In this document: positions 14,395 to 23,267 of the stretch, piece after piece
Layout: every line of letters starts with the position of its first letter
Numbering within the stretch: position 1 is the stretch's first letter
Assembly (NCBI RefSeq): GCF_029076845.1
Contig: NZ_JARESE010000006.1
Location: 1-42,487 of the forward strand
DNA: 42,487 bases
Direction: 5' to 3'
Source: Novosphingobium album (ex Liu et al. 2023)
GTDB taxonomy: Bacteria; Pseudomonadota; Alphaproteobacteria; Sphingomonadales; Sphingomonadaceae
Position numbers and translations under genes: made by a program
Notes under the pieces: generated by a model
Told to the model about the DNA's origin: nothing
Database searches by the model: none
What the model saw: only the letters and a program-made list of their open reading frames with translations

Positions 14395-16180
14395 GGGACG
14401 GATCGACCGCCGTATCGCGATCGATCGAGCATCGACCGCGCAAGCGCCAGATGATCGACGCTTCTCCTTTCGTGATGAATGGGGACAGGTCGTGCAGACG
14501 TTCGATCCGGTCGCCCTCGACATGCCACATGACCTCACCTGCGCCTTTGTCGAGGCGTTCAGGGTTCATGATGCCGGATCTTCGATCTCCACACGACGCG
14601 GACGCTGGAGAGTGATCCGGCGCTTCGGTCGCTTCCTACGCACAGAAGGCGTAAGCTGTGCTGCTGATGTGAACGCCGGCACGATCCGGCGCTACATTGA
14701 TGCGCTGGCACCCTCGATAGAAGGCCGCCAGCTCAGCCGAGCCACGATGGCTCAACGCTTCGCCAGCCTGAAACCATTGCTCGAGCGCATCGAGCAGACC
14801 GATCCGGATCTGTTCGGGAGCGCGCTCGCCATCCCCTACAGCCCGTTCCCCAGCACGGGGTGGGCGCCAGAACCCAAAGCCCGGCTCACGGCAGCGGAAA
14901 TGAAAACGATCCTCGCGGCCGCCTATGAAGAGATCGACATCGCATGGGCGCGGTTCCAGCGCGGCCAGAAGATCATCGCCTCTCCCCAACCCCCGGAGGG
15001 AACTGGTCCGAGAGAGGCGCTCGCGCGCTGGGTGTGGAAACTCCACCGGATCGGCGGCGGCATCGCTCCGAGCGGCGAGGCAATCCGCGCTGCCGGGATC
15101 AACCCGAACTCGCTCGAGCATCATGGACGTCAGGAGGCGATCGCTCAGCATTATCACCTGACCTCGCACACGATGGGGCCGTTCTTTGTCGCGCTGGCGA
15201 TCCAGCTTGCCGCCAATCCCCAGCCTCTTCGGGCGATCCGCCGCGACTGCCTCGTGCCCCATCCACTCGATGATCATCGGGTCATGGTGGAATGGCTCAA
15301 GCAGCGGGGCGGTCGAACTCCGAAAATGCAGCGTCGGTCCTTCGACCGCCGTAAAATGCGATCCGCACCGCGTCTGATCGAAATGCTGCTGGCGATGACC
15401 GAGCCGCTGATCGAGCATGCTCCGCCTGAAGAACGGGAATGTCTGTTCCTGATCCGCTATCTGTCGCGGGCCTATTATCGCAGGCACGACTATCCTGCCG
15501 GCCTGATCGCGCCCGACAGCATCCCCGGGTTCATCAATCGCTTCATCGGCCGCACCAACAGGCGGATCGAACGCTGGAACACCGCACATCCGGAGCAACC
15601 GAAACCACTGGTGCCCAAGTTCACGGCCTCGCAACTACGCGGCAGCGTCGCCACGGAGCATTATCTGGCTTCTGGCGGCGACCTGCGCGCGGCAGGGACG
15701 GTTCTCAATCACGCCAGCCTCGTCACGACCGATCGCTACGTCGAGGGACCGGCCGCACGGAAGCTCGAGCAGGAGACGATCGCGCGCCTTCAGAAGCTCA
15801 TGGTAGCCTGGGTCTGCGGACCCGACCGGAAGGAGCCCGCCCGCCACGGCCCGGTAACGGCATTGTTCGGGCATCGTTGTCTGGCGCCTGTCGAACAGGG
15901 CGCTGACGGAAATCCGCATCTCTGTCCGAGACTGCGAGGTTGCCTTGCCTGTCCGGGGCTGATCGTTCCGCTTGATGTCGAGCGGTTCGCGCGCGTGCTG
16001 CAAGCTCGCCGGCATCTTCTCGACGCCCGCGATCAGATCGATCCGGCTCGCTGGGCGTTGTTCTATGCGCCCAGCTTGCAGGTGCTCGAACATGATCTTC
16101 TTCCGGCGTTCCCGCCCGACTTGAGGGAGGAGGCAGAACAACGGGCCGCGATGCTCCCCGATCTCCCGGAACTGGAATGA
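14384..16180 (+). CDS. Tyrosine recombinase 2 (TnpB-like, Tn554 family)
   Basis: Encodes 598 residues from ATG 14384 (MLAEGRIDRRIAIDRAS), a start inside the end of recombinase 1. The C-terminal half has the recombinase core: ANPQPLRAIRRDCLV (first Arg region), FTASQLRGSVATEHYLASGG (second Arg block) and TVLNHASLVTTDRYVEG with the Tyr nucleophile. A cysteine cluster follows (HRCLAPVEQ, HLCPRLRGCLACPG), probably a zinc finger as in large Tn554-type recombinases. The length resembles Tn554 TnpB. It ends in an ATGA overlap with recombinase 3. Confidence 0.87.
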   Translation: MLAEGRIDRRIAIDRASTAQAPDDRRFSFRDEWGQVVQTFDPVALDMPHDLTCAFVEAFRVHDAGSSISTRRGRWRVIRRFGRFLRTEGVSCAADVNAGTIRRYIDALAPSIEGRQLSRATMAQRFASLKPLLERIEQTDPDLFGSALAIPYSPFPSTGWAPEPKARLTAAEMKTILAAAYEEIDIAWARFQRGQKIIASPQPPEGTGPREALARWVWKLHRIGGGIAPSGEAIRAAGINPNSLEHHGRQEAIAQHYHLTSHTMGPFFVALAIQLAANPQPLRAIRRDCLVPHPLDDHRVMVEWLKQRGGRTPKMQRRSFDRRKMRSAPRLIEMLLAMTEPLIEHAPPEERECLFLIRYLSRAYYRRHDYPAGLIAPDSIPGFINRFIGRTNRRIERWNTAHPEQPKPLVPKFTASQLRGSVATEHYLASGGDLRAAGTVLNHASLVTTDRYVEGPAARKLEQETIARLQKLMVAWVCGPDRKEPARHGPVTALFGHRCLAPVEQGADGNPHLCPRLRGCLACPGLIVPLDVERFARVLQARRHLLDARDQIDPARWALFYAPSLQVLEHDLLPAFPPDLREEAEQRAAMLPDLPELE

Positions 16181-18024
16181 GCGTTCCGCTCCTCGCCTTG
16201 CCGCAGGCCTCGCTGCGCGTCTCTCCGCACTCGATGTTCGGCGACGACCATTGGCAGATGGCGACAGGCGTCGTGGGTCAGCGGGACACCACCTTCCGCG
16301 TCGACTGGGGGTTCACACTGCCCGACGGAAGCCGGTTCAACGAGCCGCATTGGCGGACGCTGCGCGAGGCGAGCAAGCATCTGCTCTGGTCGATGCACAG
16401 CGATCCACCTCCCGGTCGATCCGCGCTCTCGTTACGTTCGCTTGGAACGCAGGGAACGCTCCAGCGGGTCGTGCTGGAATGGATGGCGGGCCGCGGCCTG
16501 GCTCGATGGTCGGAACTGGATGACGAGGCCATCCGGCATCTATTCGATGATCTCGCCCAGCGCCCGAGAGACAATGGCACGATGGCGCTATCGACCGCGA
16601 GCAACTACCGCACGCTGCTGCGGGCGTTTTACCAACAGCGTGAGAAGCTTCCCGACACCCCGAAATCCGCGCCGCCTGCGCTCAATGAGCTGGGCCGTTG
16701 GCGCCCGGTCGAGCGGTGGCCCTATACGCCTGATGAAATCGCAATGCCGCTCGTTGCGGGAGCGCTCCATCTCATCGGCGAGCCAGCCGATACCATCCTT
16801 CATATGCGTGACGACATACAGGCGCTGCACGATGCGGCTTCCGCAAAAGGGCATGCAAAACCGGGGCGTTCCAGGCGCATACGCCGATACCTGCACGCTG
16901 CTCCACCGATCGAGTTTGTTCCTGGGCAGGCTCAGCCGCTGACGGTCCAGCCGATGCTCACCTTCAATGGCATGGTGGCCCGTCTCTACGAGGCTTGCTT
17001 CATTGTCCTCGCCTATCTCGTTGGGCCGCGCGCTTCGGAAATCCTATCGCTGGAAGCCGGTTGCATCGAGCGGGTGCAGGGCGAGCAGCAGGAGATGTTC
17101 GCCTATCTGACCGGCACGATCCGAAAGGACGCTCCAGGAGACGGAGTGCCGCATCGCTGGATCGCCCCCGAACCCGCCGTTCGCGCCATCGAAGTTCTTG
17201 AGCGCCTATCGGCACCATGGCGAGCGATCGACGGCCGACAATATCTCTGGCTGCTCCAGGTCCGCCCGGGGAGCGCGATCCGAACCTCGGCATTGCCGAT
17301 CGAGCCGCTCACCAGTTCGGCTATGAATATACGCCTGAATGACGGCATTGGGGCCGCGCTTCGCCTTCCCGAAATCAACGGTGAAAGCTGGAGGCTTGCC
17401 ACCCACCAGGGCCGCAAGACCTTCGCGCGGTTCGTGGGCCGGCGCGACAGGACCGGTCTCGCGGCATTGGCCAAGCATCTCGGGCATGTGACCCGCGCCA
17501 TGACCGACCGCGCCTATGTCGGCACGGACTTCGAGCTGGTTGAACTGGTCGACGCCCAGGCGGCACGAGAAACCCGCGCCGCGCTCGAAGAGTTGCTGGT
17601 CGCGCCTCGCCTGGGCGGCAAGGCGGGGCGCGATCTTGCGGCGCGATCGCCGTTCCGCGGTCGCACGCACGATGGCGACCTCGATGCCTACATCACCCGC
17701 CTGTTGGCCGATACCGACATCAGGCTCGGCGTCTGCGACTGGGGCTACTGTCTCTACCGTCGGGAGACGTCTGCCTGCCTCGGGTCCGACAAAGAGCCCA
17801 ATCCCGTTCTCCGCACGCAGGGCACATGCGTCACTTGCGCGAACTTCGCGGTGAGCGAACGTCACAAGCCGGTCTGGGAAGCCCGCCTGAAACGAAACCT
17901 GGCTCTCCTGGAAAGAACCGACCTTGACCCTGAAAGCCGAAATCTGGCGATCACGCGGGTCGAGGAGAGCCGCCGCGTGATCGACGATCTCGATTTGCAG
18001 CCCGCCGATGGCAACCTCGGCTGA
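16177..18024 (+). CDS. Tyrosine recombinase 3 (large, Tn554-related)
   Basis: Encodes 615 residues from ATG 16177. Catalytic features: AYLVGPRASEILSLEAGCI (first Arg), RLATHQGRKTFARFVGRR (H-x-x-R), and AKHLGHVTRAMTDRAYVG with the Tyr. A C-terminal cysteine cluster (GVCDWGYCLYRRETSACLG, GTCVTCANF) again looks like a zinc-binding domain. The presence of a third full recombinase is more than the TnpA/TnpB pair of classical Tn554. It overlaps the next gene by 17 bases. Confidence 0.85.
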   Translation: MSVPLLALPQASLRVSPHSMFGDDHWQMATGVVGQRDTTFRVDWGFTLPDGSRFNEPHWRTLREASKHLLWSMHSDPPPGRSALSLRSLGTQGTLQRVVLEWMAGRGLARWSELDDEAIRHLFDDLAQRPRDNGTMALSTASNYRTLLRAFYQQREKLPDTPKSAPPALNELGRWRPVERWPYTPDEIAMPLVAGALHLIGEPADTILHMRDDIQALHDAASAKGHAKPGRSRRIRRYLHAAPPIEFVPGQAQPLTVQPMLTFNGMVARLYEACFIVLAYLVGPRASEILSLEAGCIERVQGEQQEMFAYLTGTIRKDAPGDGVPHRWIAPEPAVRAIEVLERLSAPWRAIDGRQYLWLLQVRPGSAIRTSALPIEPLTSSAMNIRLNDGIGAALRLPEINGESWRLATHQGRKTFARFVGRRDRTGLAALAKHLGHVTRAMTDRAYVGTDFELVELVDAQAARETRAALEELLVAPRLGGKAGRDLAARSPFRGRTHDGDLDAYITRLLADTDIRLGVCDWGYCLYRRETSACLGSDKEPNPVLRTQGTCVTCANFAVSERHKPVWEARLKRNLALLERTDLDPESRNLAITRVEESRRVIDDLDLQPADGNLG

Positions 18025-18448
18025 TACGCCCCAAGGGCGTCGCCGCGAGCGGGTCGCTACCCGCCTGCGGGAAGCTCTCGCCGTGTTGCGCGCCGATCCT
18101 GAATCCGAAATCTCCGTTGCGGCGCTGGCCCGGCACGCCGGCATCGGACGCAATGCGCTCTACACCAATCATCGCGCTGTGCTTGAAGATCTCCGTGCCC
18201 TTCAGGCTGAACGATCTCCGGCTTCGGGTCAGGATGAGGTTCCAAAGCTGGATGGAGGAAAGGGGGAGGCGGAGGTGCGGATCCGGGTGCTGGCCACCGA
18301 GAATGCCTCTCTCTTGCGGCGCGCGTTGATCGCGGAGAGCCGCGCGAAGCGGTTGGAGGAGCGCAATGCCGACCTTGTCCGCGAGCTTCGGGACCGACGC
18401 AATGTTGCTATGCTGCCGATCGCCCCGCCGAATGCGTCCGAAGAATAG
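18008..18448 (+). CDS. DUF6262/TnpC-like accessory protein
   Basis: Encodes 146 residues. The N terminus has a small helix-turn-helix-like segment (ISVAALARHAGIGRNALYTN) and the C terminus a coiled coil rich in Arg, Glu and Leu (ESRAKRLEERNADLVRELRD). Size, place after the recombinases and pattern fit Tn554 TnpC, which influences the orientation and efficiency of transposition. It is the last gene of the recombinase operon and is followed directly by a hairpin. Confidence 0.75.
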   Translation: MATSADTPQGRRRERVATRLREALAVLRADPESEISVAALARHAGIGRNALYTNHRAVLEDLRALQAERSPASGQDEVPKLDGGKGEAEVRIRVLATENASLLRRALIAESRAKRLEERNADLVRELRDRRNVAMLPIAPPNASEE

Positions 18449-18450
18449 CC

Positions 18451-18489
18451 GCGCGCGGGGCTAACCAGACGTCCGGTTAGCGAGCGCGC
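18451..18489 (+). terminator. Hairpin after the recombinase operon
   Basis: GCTAACC (18460-18466) pairs with GGTTAGC (18475-18481), and GCGCGC (18451-18456) pairs with GCGCGC (18484-18489), three bases after the TnpC-like stop codon. A few unpaired bases separate the two stems. There is no T run, but the position suggests a terminator; it could also belong to the element end. Confidence 0.5.
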
Positions 18490-18790
18490 CCGAAAACCCT
18501 TCAAGGTCAGCCAACTGGACCTAATCGGACAGGCCGAACCAGACCTAAGATCTTGACCATGACGAGATCATCGGGCGCTGGGTCGAGCAATGGGCTGCCG
18601 ACATTTTCGAGGAAGGAGCTGACGGTTCTTTCGGCGGCGATCCTGCACGGGAGCCCGGACGGGCATAGGTATTCTACGCATTGCCGAACACCGGCGCAGC
18701 CAGCACCTGTGCGGTTCCGCGGCCGCGCATGTGATTGAAGGAGACGTCGTTCAGGGCGTTCGCGGAACCGCAACCTGGGAGCGATTGATT
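18490..18790. other. Non-coding stretch between recombinase operon and response regulator
   Basis: About 300 bases with short open stretches on both strands but no frame with a ribosome site and a recognisable protein. It probably contains the right end of the recombinase element and the promoter of the response regulator. I could not locate a target duplication or a copy of the CCTGATCCC core here. Confidence 0.4.
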
Positions 18791-19561
18791 TTGCGGAATA
18801 CCCTTCGGCCGCGCGGTGCTCCGCCAGACGAAGTCGGAAAACTCGTCCAGCCGGCTCATGTCGCCATCGTCGAGGACGACCTTGGCGCCCGCACCGTCCT
18901 GTCACGCCTGCTCAGGGCGGGCGGCTATGACGTCACCGGCGCGTCCAGCGGCGAAGAGCTCGCCGAACTCATGCAGCACCGGCCGATCGATCTGGTTCTG
19001 CTCGATATCGATCTTCCCGAGCAGAGCGACTTCGCGATGTGTGCCAAGCTCCGGCGCGGATCGCGTGTCCCGATCATCATCGTCAGCGCAAGCGGGGCGG
19101 AAAGCGACCGCGTCGCCGGCCTCGATCTGGGCGCGGACGATTATATCGTCAAACCCTTCAGTCATCTGGAACTCCTGGCCCGGGTGCGCGCGCTGCTGCG
19201 CCGGGCGACCTGTCCGCATGCACAGCCGGCTTCGCCGATCGCCGAAGAGTTTCTCTTCGCGGGCTGGCGCTATCGCCCGAGCCGTCATCGCCTGACGGCG
19301 CCATCGGGCGCAGACATCGAACTGACCTCGGCCGAGCATCAGCTGCTGGTCACGCTGCTGCGGCACCCCGGACGCATGATCGGACGCGACCGTCTGCTCG
19401 AACTCACCCGCTCGCGTATCGGCGGAAGATCCGATCGCAGCGTCGACGTTCTGATCAGCCGCCTGCGGCGCAAGCTGGCCGATGGGGAGCACGCTCCCCC
19501 GCTCATCCGCACGGTCCGGGGCGTCGGCTACATGCTGGCAACCGAGGTACGGGTCGCATGA
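18791..19561 (+). CDS. OmpR-type response regulator (orphan)
   Basis: Encodes a receiver domain (HVAIVEDDLGARTVLSRLL, phosphoacceptor Asp in LVLLDIDLPE, Lys in DDYIVKPFSHLELLARVRAL) and a winged-helix DNA-binding domain (LTSAEHQLLVTLLRHPGRMI, then SVDVLISRLRRKL and IRTVRGVGYML). The start is uncertain: TTG 18791 has GGGAG nine bases upstream, while GTG 18731 would add 20 residues. Either leaves a longer N-terminal lead than usual. No histidine kinase follows, so the partner is elsewhere. It may have been separated from it by the adjacent insertion. Confidence 0.85.
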   Translation: MRNTLRPRGAPPDEVGKLVQPAHVAIVEDDLGARTVLSRLLRAGGYDVTGASSGEELAELMQHRPIDLVLLDIDLPEQSDFAMCAKLRRGSRVPIIIVSASGAESDRVAGLDLGADDYIVKPFSHLELLARVRALLRRATCPHAQPASPIAEEFLFAGWRYRPSRHRLTAPSGADIELTSAEHQLLVTLLRHPGRMIGRDRLLELTRSRIGGRSDRSVDVLISRLRRKLADGEHAPPLIRTVRGVGYMLATEVRVA

Positions 19562-19652
19562 CGTCTTGCGCGCTCTGCCCGCGATCTTCGCGCTTCCCTG
19601 CAATGCCAGAAGCCCGGATCCGCGGTGCCAGTTTCCGACAGGGCCGGTCGAT

Positions 19653-19666
19653 GAAAGGGAAGAGGG
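19653..19666 (+). promoter_or_regulatory. Purine-rich motif, copy 1
   Basis: GAAAGGGAAGAGGG, 46 bases before ATG 19713. It is one of eight similar tracts (approximate consensus GRRAGGGAAGGGGG) that precede the first gene of backbone blocks in this window. It is too far from the start codon to be the ribosome site; GGAGG at 19702-19706 serves that role here. Confidence 0.55.
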
Positions 19667-19712
19667 ACTGAGGGTTGCGAGCGGGCCGACCGCTCGAGAC
19701 CCGGAGGACCCC

Positions 19713-20357
19713 ATGAACTACGACGTCGCCTTCCGCCACCAGCAGGCGCTGGATCCGAGCGCCCTCATCATGGTCGGCACCGCGCTGCACGCGATCGCGG
19801 CCGCGATTACCGATTGCCGCAACGCCGGCATCGATTTCGAGACCGATCCGGCGGTGATCCTCCTCATCCGCCATCTTGCAAGCCTGTGCACGGCGCGCCC
19901 GGCCGATGCCGATCTGCGCCGTGACTGCATGGAGCGCATCGCCGAGATGCGTAATCGCCCCGTGCTCAAGACCCTCGTCCTGCGCGGCGTCGCCCATGAC
20001 CAGCCCGCCAAACGCCTGTTCCACTCGGAGGGGCGCATCGCGCTGCGCCGCCTCGCGGGGTCGCTGGGCCTGGACGAGGGCAGCTTCGATATCCGCTCGA
20101 ACAAGGCAGGACCTGCCGTGTCGGGCGAAATCACGCTGCATGCCGACAACGTCTGGGTCCAGCTCTCGATCGGACCGTTCGGGCCCGGCCGCGAAGTCTG
20201 CTTTCGCAAGGTTCGAGATCGCCGCGATCATATCGGCGAACGCAATTGCTGGGCTTCGGTCCGCGAGCTGCTCGAGCCGGACCGCTTCGCCGCGCGAATC
20301 CAGCGCGAGCTTGGCCTTCCCGAGCGAGCGCCCGCCGAACCGCGTCTCGTCGCCTGA
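19713..20357 (+). CDS. Backbone protein of unknown function
   Basis: Encodes 214 residues from ATG 19713 (MNYDVAFRHQQALDPSALIM) to APAEPRLVA, with GGAGGACCCC before the start. The protein is soluble, helical in the first half and with a possible beta-rich part (SGEITLHADNVWVQLSIGPF) in the second. I recognise no named domain. It leads a same-strand block running to 23582, with only 13 bases to the next gene. Placement after a purine-rich motif marks it as first gene of a unit. Confidence 0.72.
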   Translation: MNYDVAFRHQQALDPSALIMVGTALHAIAAAITDCRNAGIDFETDPAVILLIRHLASLCTARPADADLRRDCMERIAEMRNRPVLKTLVLRGVAHDQPAKRLFHSEGRIALRRLAGSLGLDEGSFDIRSNKAGPAVSGEITLHADNVWVQLSIGPFGPGREVCFRKVRDRRDHIGERNCWASVRELLEPDRFAARIQRELGLPERAPAEPRLVA

Positions 20358-20370
20358 GGGGAGCACGATC

Positions 20371-20823
20371 ATGCGGATATTGCTCACGCGGGTCAGGATC
20401 GGCCAGGTCCTGCCCAGCTACGCCTACCGGGCCTTCGTCCCGTTCACCGAAATCTCCCTCGAACGCCAGGCGCTCATCGCGATGCATTCGGACTTTGGCT
20501 ACGGGTTCGGTCTGCTTGCCCGCCTCTTCGATGTCATCGCGCCGATGGCTCACCTCGAGGCGCCGCCCGGCCTCGAAAAGCACCGTTTCGGAATCGAACT
20601 CGACCTCGTCGCCAGCCGGGTGGGGGCGATCCTCCTGCACGCGGCTTTCCCGGAGATGGCTGAACGCACGGTTCCGTTCCGGCAGCTGGTGCCGATCGCC
20701 CCGCCCAATGCCGCCCATCTCGGCGAGGCCGTCGATCTGACGGGGCGCCATGACTGGCTCTCCGGCCAGATCGAAACCCTCACCGCCGAAGCGCTCGGCT
20801 TTCGCATCGAAGGAGACCGATGA
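20371..20823 (+). CDS. Backbone protein of unknown function
   Basis: Encodes 150 residues from ATG 20371 (MRILLTRVRIGQVLPSYAYR) preceded by GAGGGGAGCACGATC. No motif is recognised; the sequence is a mix of helix-forming and hydrophobic stretches without a clear membrane span. The stop codon overlaps the next start (ATGA at 20820-20823), so the two are translationally coupled and probably act together. Confidence 0.7.
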   Translation: MRILLTRVRIGQVLPSYAYRAFVPFTEISLERQALIAMHSDFGYGFGLLARLFDVIAPMAHLEAPPGLEKHRFGIELDLVASRVGAILLHAAFPEMAERTVPFRQLVPIAPPNAAHLGEAVDLTGRHDWLSGQIETLTAEALGFRIEGDR

Positions 20824-22142
20824 TGTCGGAGCCGTTCGATCCGGCAAGCGCGCGGGCATGGCTCGACCACGGCCGCCCGCCGGAGCAGGCCGCGATCCTC
20901 GCCGATGTGTGGTGCCGGCTTCCCGACCTGGCGCCGGATGCGGCTGCCGAAGCGCGGCTCGCGCGGATGCGCGAGCGGGCAGTCGCACTGCGCCCGGTGA
21001 TGGAGGCGATGTCACGGATCGCCGAGGAAGAGCGGCAGGACCGCAATTTCGCCTTCACCCAAAGGCGGATCGCGAACGGTGTCGGCGACGATCGCGATCG
21101 CGCGATCCTGCGCGCACGCACGCTCCGCGGCTACGACTGGGACCGGGCGGTGCGCTATGCTTCCGGCTGGTACGCCGCTACCGCCGGGTGGGAGCCGGAC
21201 GTGCGCCGGCCCGGCGTCTCGACGCCTGCGACCCTGGCCTATGACCAGGGCTTTGCCGATGGCGGCGGCAATCGCGACGACATTTTCGATACCGCGCGCC
21301 GGGCTTTCGAAGCGTCGTCGCCCCCCGCGGAGCCGCCTGCGATCGCAACCGGCCGGCCCCTTCCAAGTGCGTGGCCCAAGCCCAGCGACGAACCGCTTCC
21401 CGCGCGCTGGAGTAGGCGCCTTCTTATCCTTGGCGCGCCCGAGGCAGGATTGTTCCAGGAAAGCACGGCCGCGCACGCCGAGGCCGCATTACTTCTCCCG
21501 ACCTTGCTCGCCTGCCCGGGCCATGAGGACCTCGCCGTCATCGTGATCTCCGCGACCGGCTTCCAAAAGCTCGGCGATGTTCGGCCAGGAGCGGCTGTGC
21601 TGGCGCCGCCGGATGGCAATGATTTAGCCGACGATCCGCGGTGCGAGGCCCAGCTTCGCGCGCTGATCGGCGACCGCGATTTCGACGATGTGCTGGTCGC
21701 CGCGCAAGGCCCCTGTCTCGCGCTGCTCGATGCTCACGCCGCAGCCTTGCCGCTCTGCCGCACGATGGAGCGCACCCGCAACACCGTGCTGCAGCAGCGC
21801 GCTCATTTCCGCATCTGGCTCGGCCGCGGCCTTGCGGCCGGGGAAAGCCTCGGCGCCGGCCACATCCGCTGGGGCAAGGCGGTGAAGGGGCTGACCGGCA
21901 AGCTCGGGGAGTTCACCGCGCGCTATGCCGGCAAGCTGCCCGCCGGTGGGCACCGGATCGTCGTCGAAACGCCCGGCGGCCAACCTGCCGAGGGCTATGT
22001 GACGGTGCAGGGCGAGCCGCTGTCGCCCGAGACCGTGATCGGCAATCGCTCCCATCTGCGCCAGGCCATGGCCGCGCGTCTGCGCGCCTTTGGCGGCGCA
22101 ACGCGGCTGACGGCCGATCGGCCGGACCTGGCCGCGGCCTGA
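20820..22142 (+). CDS. Backbone protein of unknown function, 440 residues
   Basis: Starts at ATG 20820 (or the adjacent ATG 20823) after GAAGGAGACCG. Visible parts are a helical N-terminal third rich in Arg and Glu (RLARMRERAVALRPVMEAMS), a short segment around residue 200 with RRLLILGAPEAGLF that looks like a beta strand and loop, and a C-terminal part (HRIVVETPGGQPAEGYVTVQ). I do not recognise the family. It is the largest of the unknown genes in this block and coupled to the one before. Confidence 0.7.
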   Translation: MMSEPFDPASARAWLDHGRPPEQAAILADVWCRLPDLAPDAAAEARLARMRERAVALRPVMEAMSRIAEEERQDRNFAFTQRRIANGVGDDRDRAILRARTLRGYDWDRAVRYASGWYAATAGWEPDVRRPGVSTPATLAYDQGFADGGGNRDDIFDTARRAFEASSPPAEPPAIATGRPLPSAWPKPSDEPLPARWSRRLLILGAPEAGLFQESTAAHAEAALLLPTLLACPGHEDLAVIVISATGFQKLGDVRPGAAVLAPPDGNDLADDPRCEAQLRALIGDRDFDDVLVAAQGPCLALLDAHAAALPLCRTMERTRNTVLQQRAHFRIWLGRGLAAGESLGAGHIRWGKAVKGLTGKLGEFTARYAGKLPAGGHRIVVETPGGQPAEGYVTVQGEPLSPETVIGNRSHLRQAMAARLRAFGGATRLTADRPDLAAA

Positions 22143-22154
22143 ACCGGCGCGTGC

Positions 22155-22178
22155 GGGAGGGGAGGCGGGGCAGGGGAG
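22155..22178 (+). promoter_or_regulatory. Purine-rich motif, copy 2
   Basis: A G-rich tract beginning GGGAGGGGAGG and ending CAGGGGAG, 59 bases before ATG 22238. It is the most divergent of the eight copies and is interrupted by two cytosines. Confidence 0.4.
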
Positions 22179-22237
22179 ATGAGCCGGTGCGCTGAGCAGC
22201 CGGCGATCGACCATTCCAATCCAGGGGAACACCGCCC

Positions 22238-22771
22238 ATGTCTGAAACGCCTGCCCTTTTGCGCCCATCTTCCGTCGATCGCGACCTCGCCGGGCGGATC
22301 GACCACCTCGCGGTGGCCCTCACCGAAACTGAATATCATGCCGCGGCGATCCTTGCCTTCGATCCGGACGCGCAAATGCCGGCGGGACACCTGGTCGCCG
22401 GCCAGGACGAGGCGCGTGATCGCCAACTCGCCGGCGCCGTCATGGGTTTGCGCGAATGGCGGCTGCTCGCCCGCGCATGCAGCCCCGATGTCGGCCGGCT
22501 CGACGATATGGTCTGTCTGGCGATGTTCCTCGCCGAGCGGTCCAGGCCTGCCGACGTCGTCCTTGAGCCCGAAATCGGTGCGCGTGTGCGCATCCGGGCG
22601 CGCCAACGCATCGGCGGCGATCGCTTTGCGGGCCGGGAAGGCGTGATCGTGAAGACGCATTTCGCGGGCTTCTATGTGAAGCTCGACATCAGCCCGCGCG
22701 AACGCAGCCAGAAGACCGAGCTCGTGGAGACCGCTTTTCTCGAAGTCCTGGCACCGACCGAGGCGGCCTGA
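22238..22771 (+). CDS. Backbone protein of unknown function
   Basis: Encodes 177 residues from ATG 22238, with CCAGGGGAACACCGCCC in front. The N-terminal part is helical (LAGRIDHLAVALTETEYHAA). The C-terminal part, ARVRIRARQRIGGDRFAGRE then GVIVKTHFAGFYVKLDIS, reads like a small beta-barrel of the KOW/SH3 sort, which is only a suggestion. It is followed 26 bases later by the DUF4262 gene. Confidence 0.68.
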   Translation: MSETPALLRPSSVDRDLAGRIDHLAVALTETEYHAAAILAFDPDAQMPAGHLVAGQDEARDRQLAGAVMGLREWRLLARACSPDVGRLDDMVCLAMFLAERSRPADVVLEPEIGARVRIRARQRIGGDRFAGREGVIVKTHFAGFYVKLDISPRERSQKTELVETAFLEVLAPTEAA

Positions 22772-22797
22772 GATTCACCCAACCATTCGAGGCTCTC

Positions 22798-23232
22798 ATG
22801 GGACCTGATCTCGACATCTACGCCGCGATCGAGCGCAATATCGCGCGAAGCGGCCAGCATCTCTTCCTGATCTTTGCCGACGGCGAAACGCCCGCCTTCG
22901 CTTACACCATCGGCAATGCGCTGCACGGCTTGCCGGAACTTCTGCTGATCGGCAACTACTCGCCCCGCGTGGTGGGCTCGATCCTCAATGATCTTGGCCA
23001 TCGAATGCGCGAGGTGCGCCGCCCGCTCGAAGGCGAAGTCGACGTCGGCGGACAATTCCCCGTCCGCCTGCGGCAGGCCTCCGCCGAGGCCCGCGGACGC
23101 TACACGCTCCAGGCCGGCCGCTTTCTTCGGCACGAGGAATATGACGTCCTGCAAGTGCTGCTCTGCGACCCGATGGGCCGCTACCCCGGCGAACCGGGCT
23201 GCGAGCCCGGTTACGACGCACCGCTGGCCTGA
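22798..23232 (+). CDS. DUF4262-domain protein
   Basis: Encodes 144 residues. FADGETPAFAYTIGNALHGLPELLLIG is the characteristic DUF4262 opening, in which a conserved FAYTIG precedes a PEL segment, and VLQVLLCDPMGRYPGEPG is the usual ending. The function of this family is unknown; members are common on mobile elements. The start ATG 22798 follows a weak ribosome site. It lies within the unknown-gene block. Confidence 0.8.
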   Translation: MGPDLDIYAAIERNIARSGQHLFLIFADGETPAFAYTIGNALHGLPELLLIGNYSPRVVGSILNDLGHRMREVRRPLEGEVDVGGQFPVRLRQASAEARGRYTLQAGRFLRHEEYDVLQVLLCDPMGRYPGEPGCEPGYDAPLA

Positions 23233-23267
23233 GCGCCTCTCACATCCACCCTCAATCCCGGAGACAG

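Noticed and set aside
14636..15634. 332-codon minus-strand frame within recombinase 2
   Set aside because: Shadow of the recombinase coding sequence with Arg/Gly-rich composition and no family pattern.
13252..18024. Reading the three recombinases as a RIT (recombinase-in-trio) element
   Set aside because: RIT recombinases are all of roughly 300-450 residues, whereas two of these are about 600 with zinc-type tails and a TnpC-like protein follows, which fits a Tn554 relative better.
18507..18905. Possible transposase fragment on the minus strand between the recombinases and the response regulator
   Set aside because: No transposase motif could be matched and the frame overlaps the response regulator.
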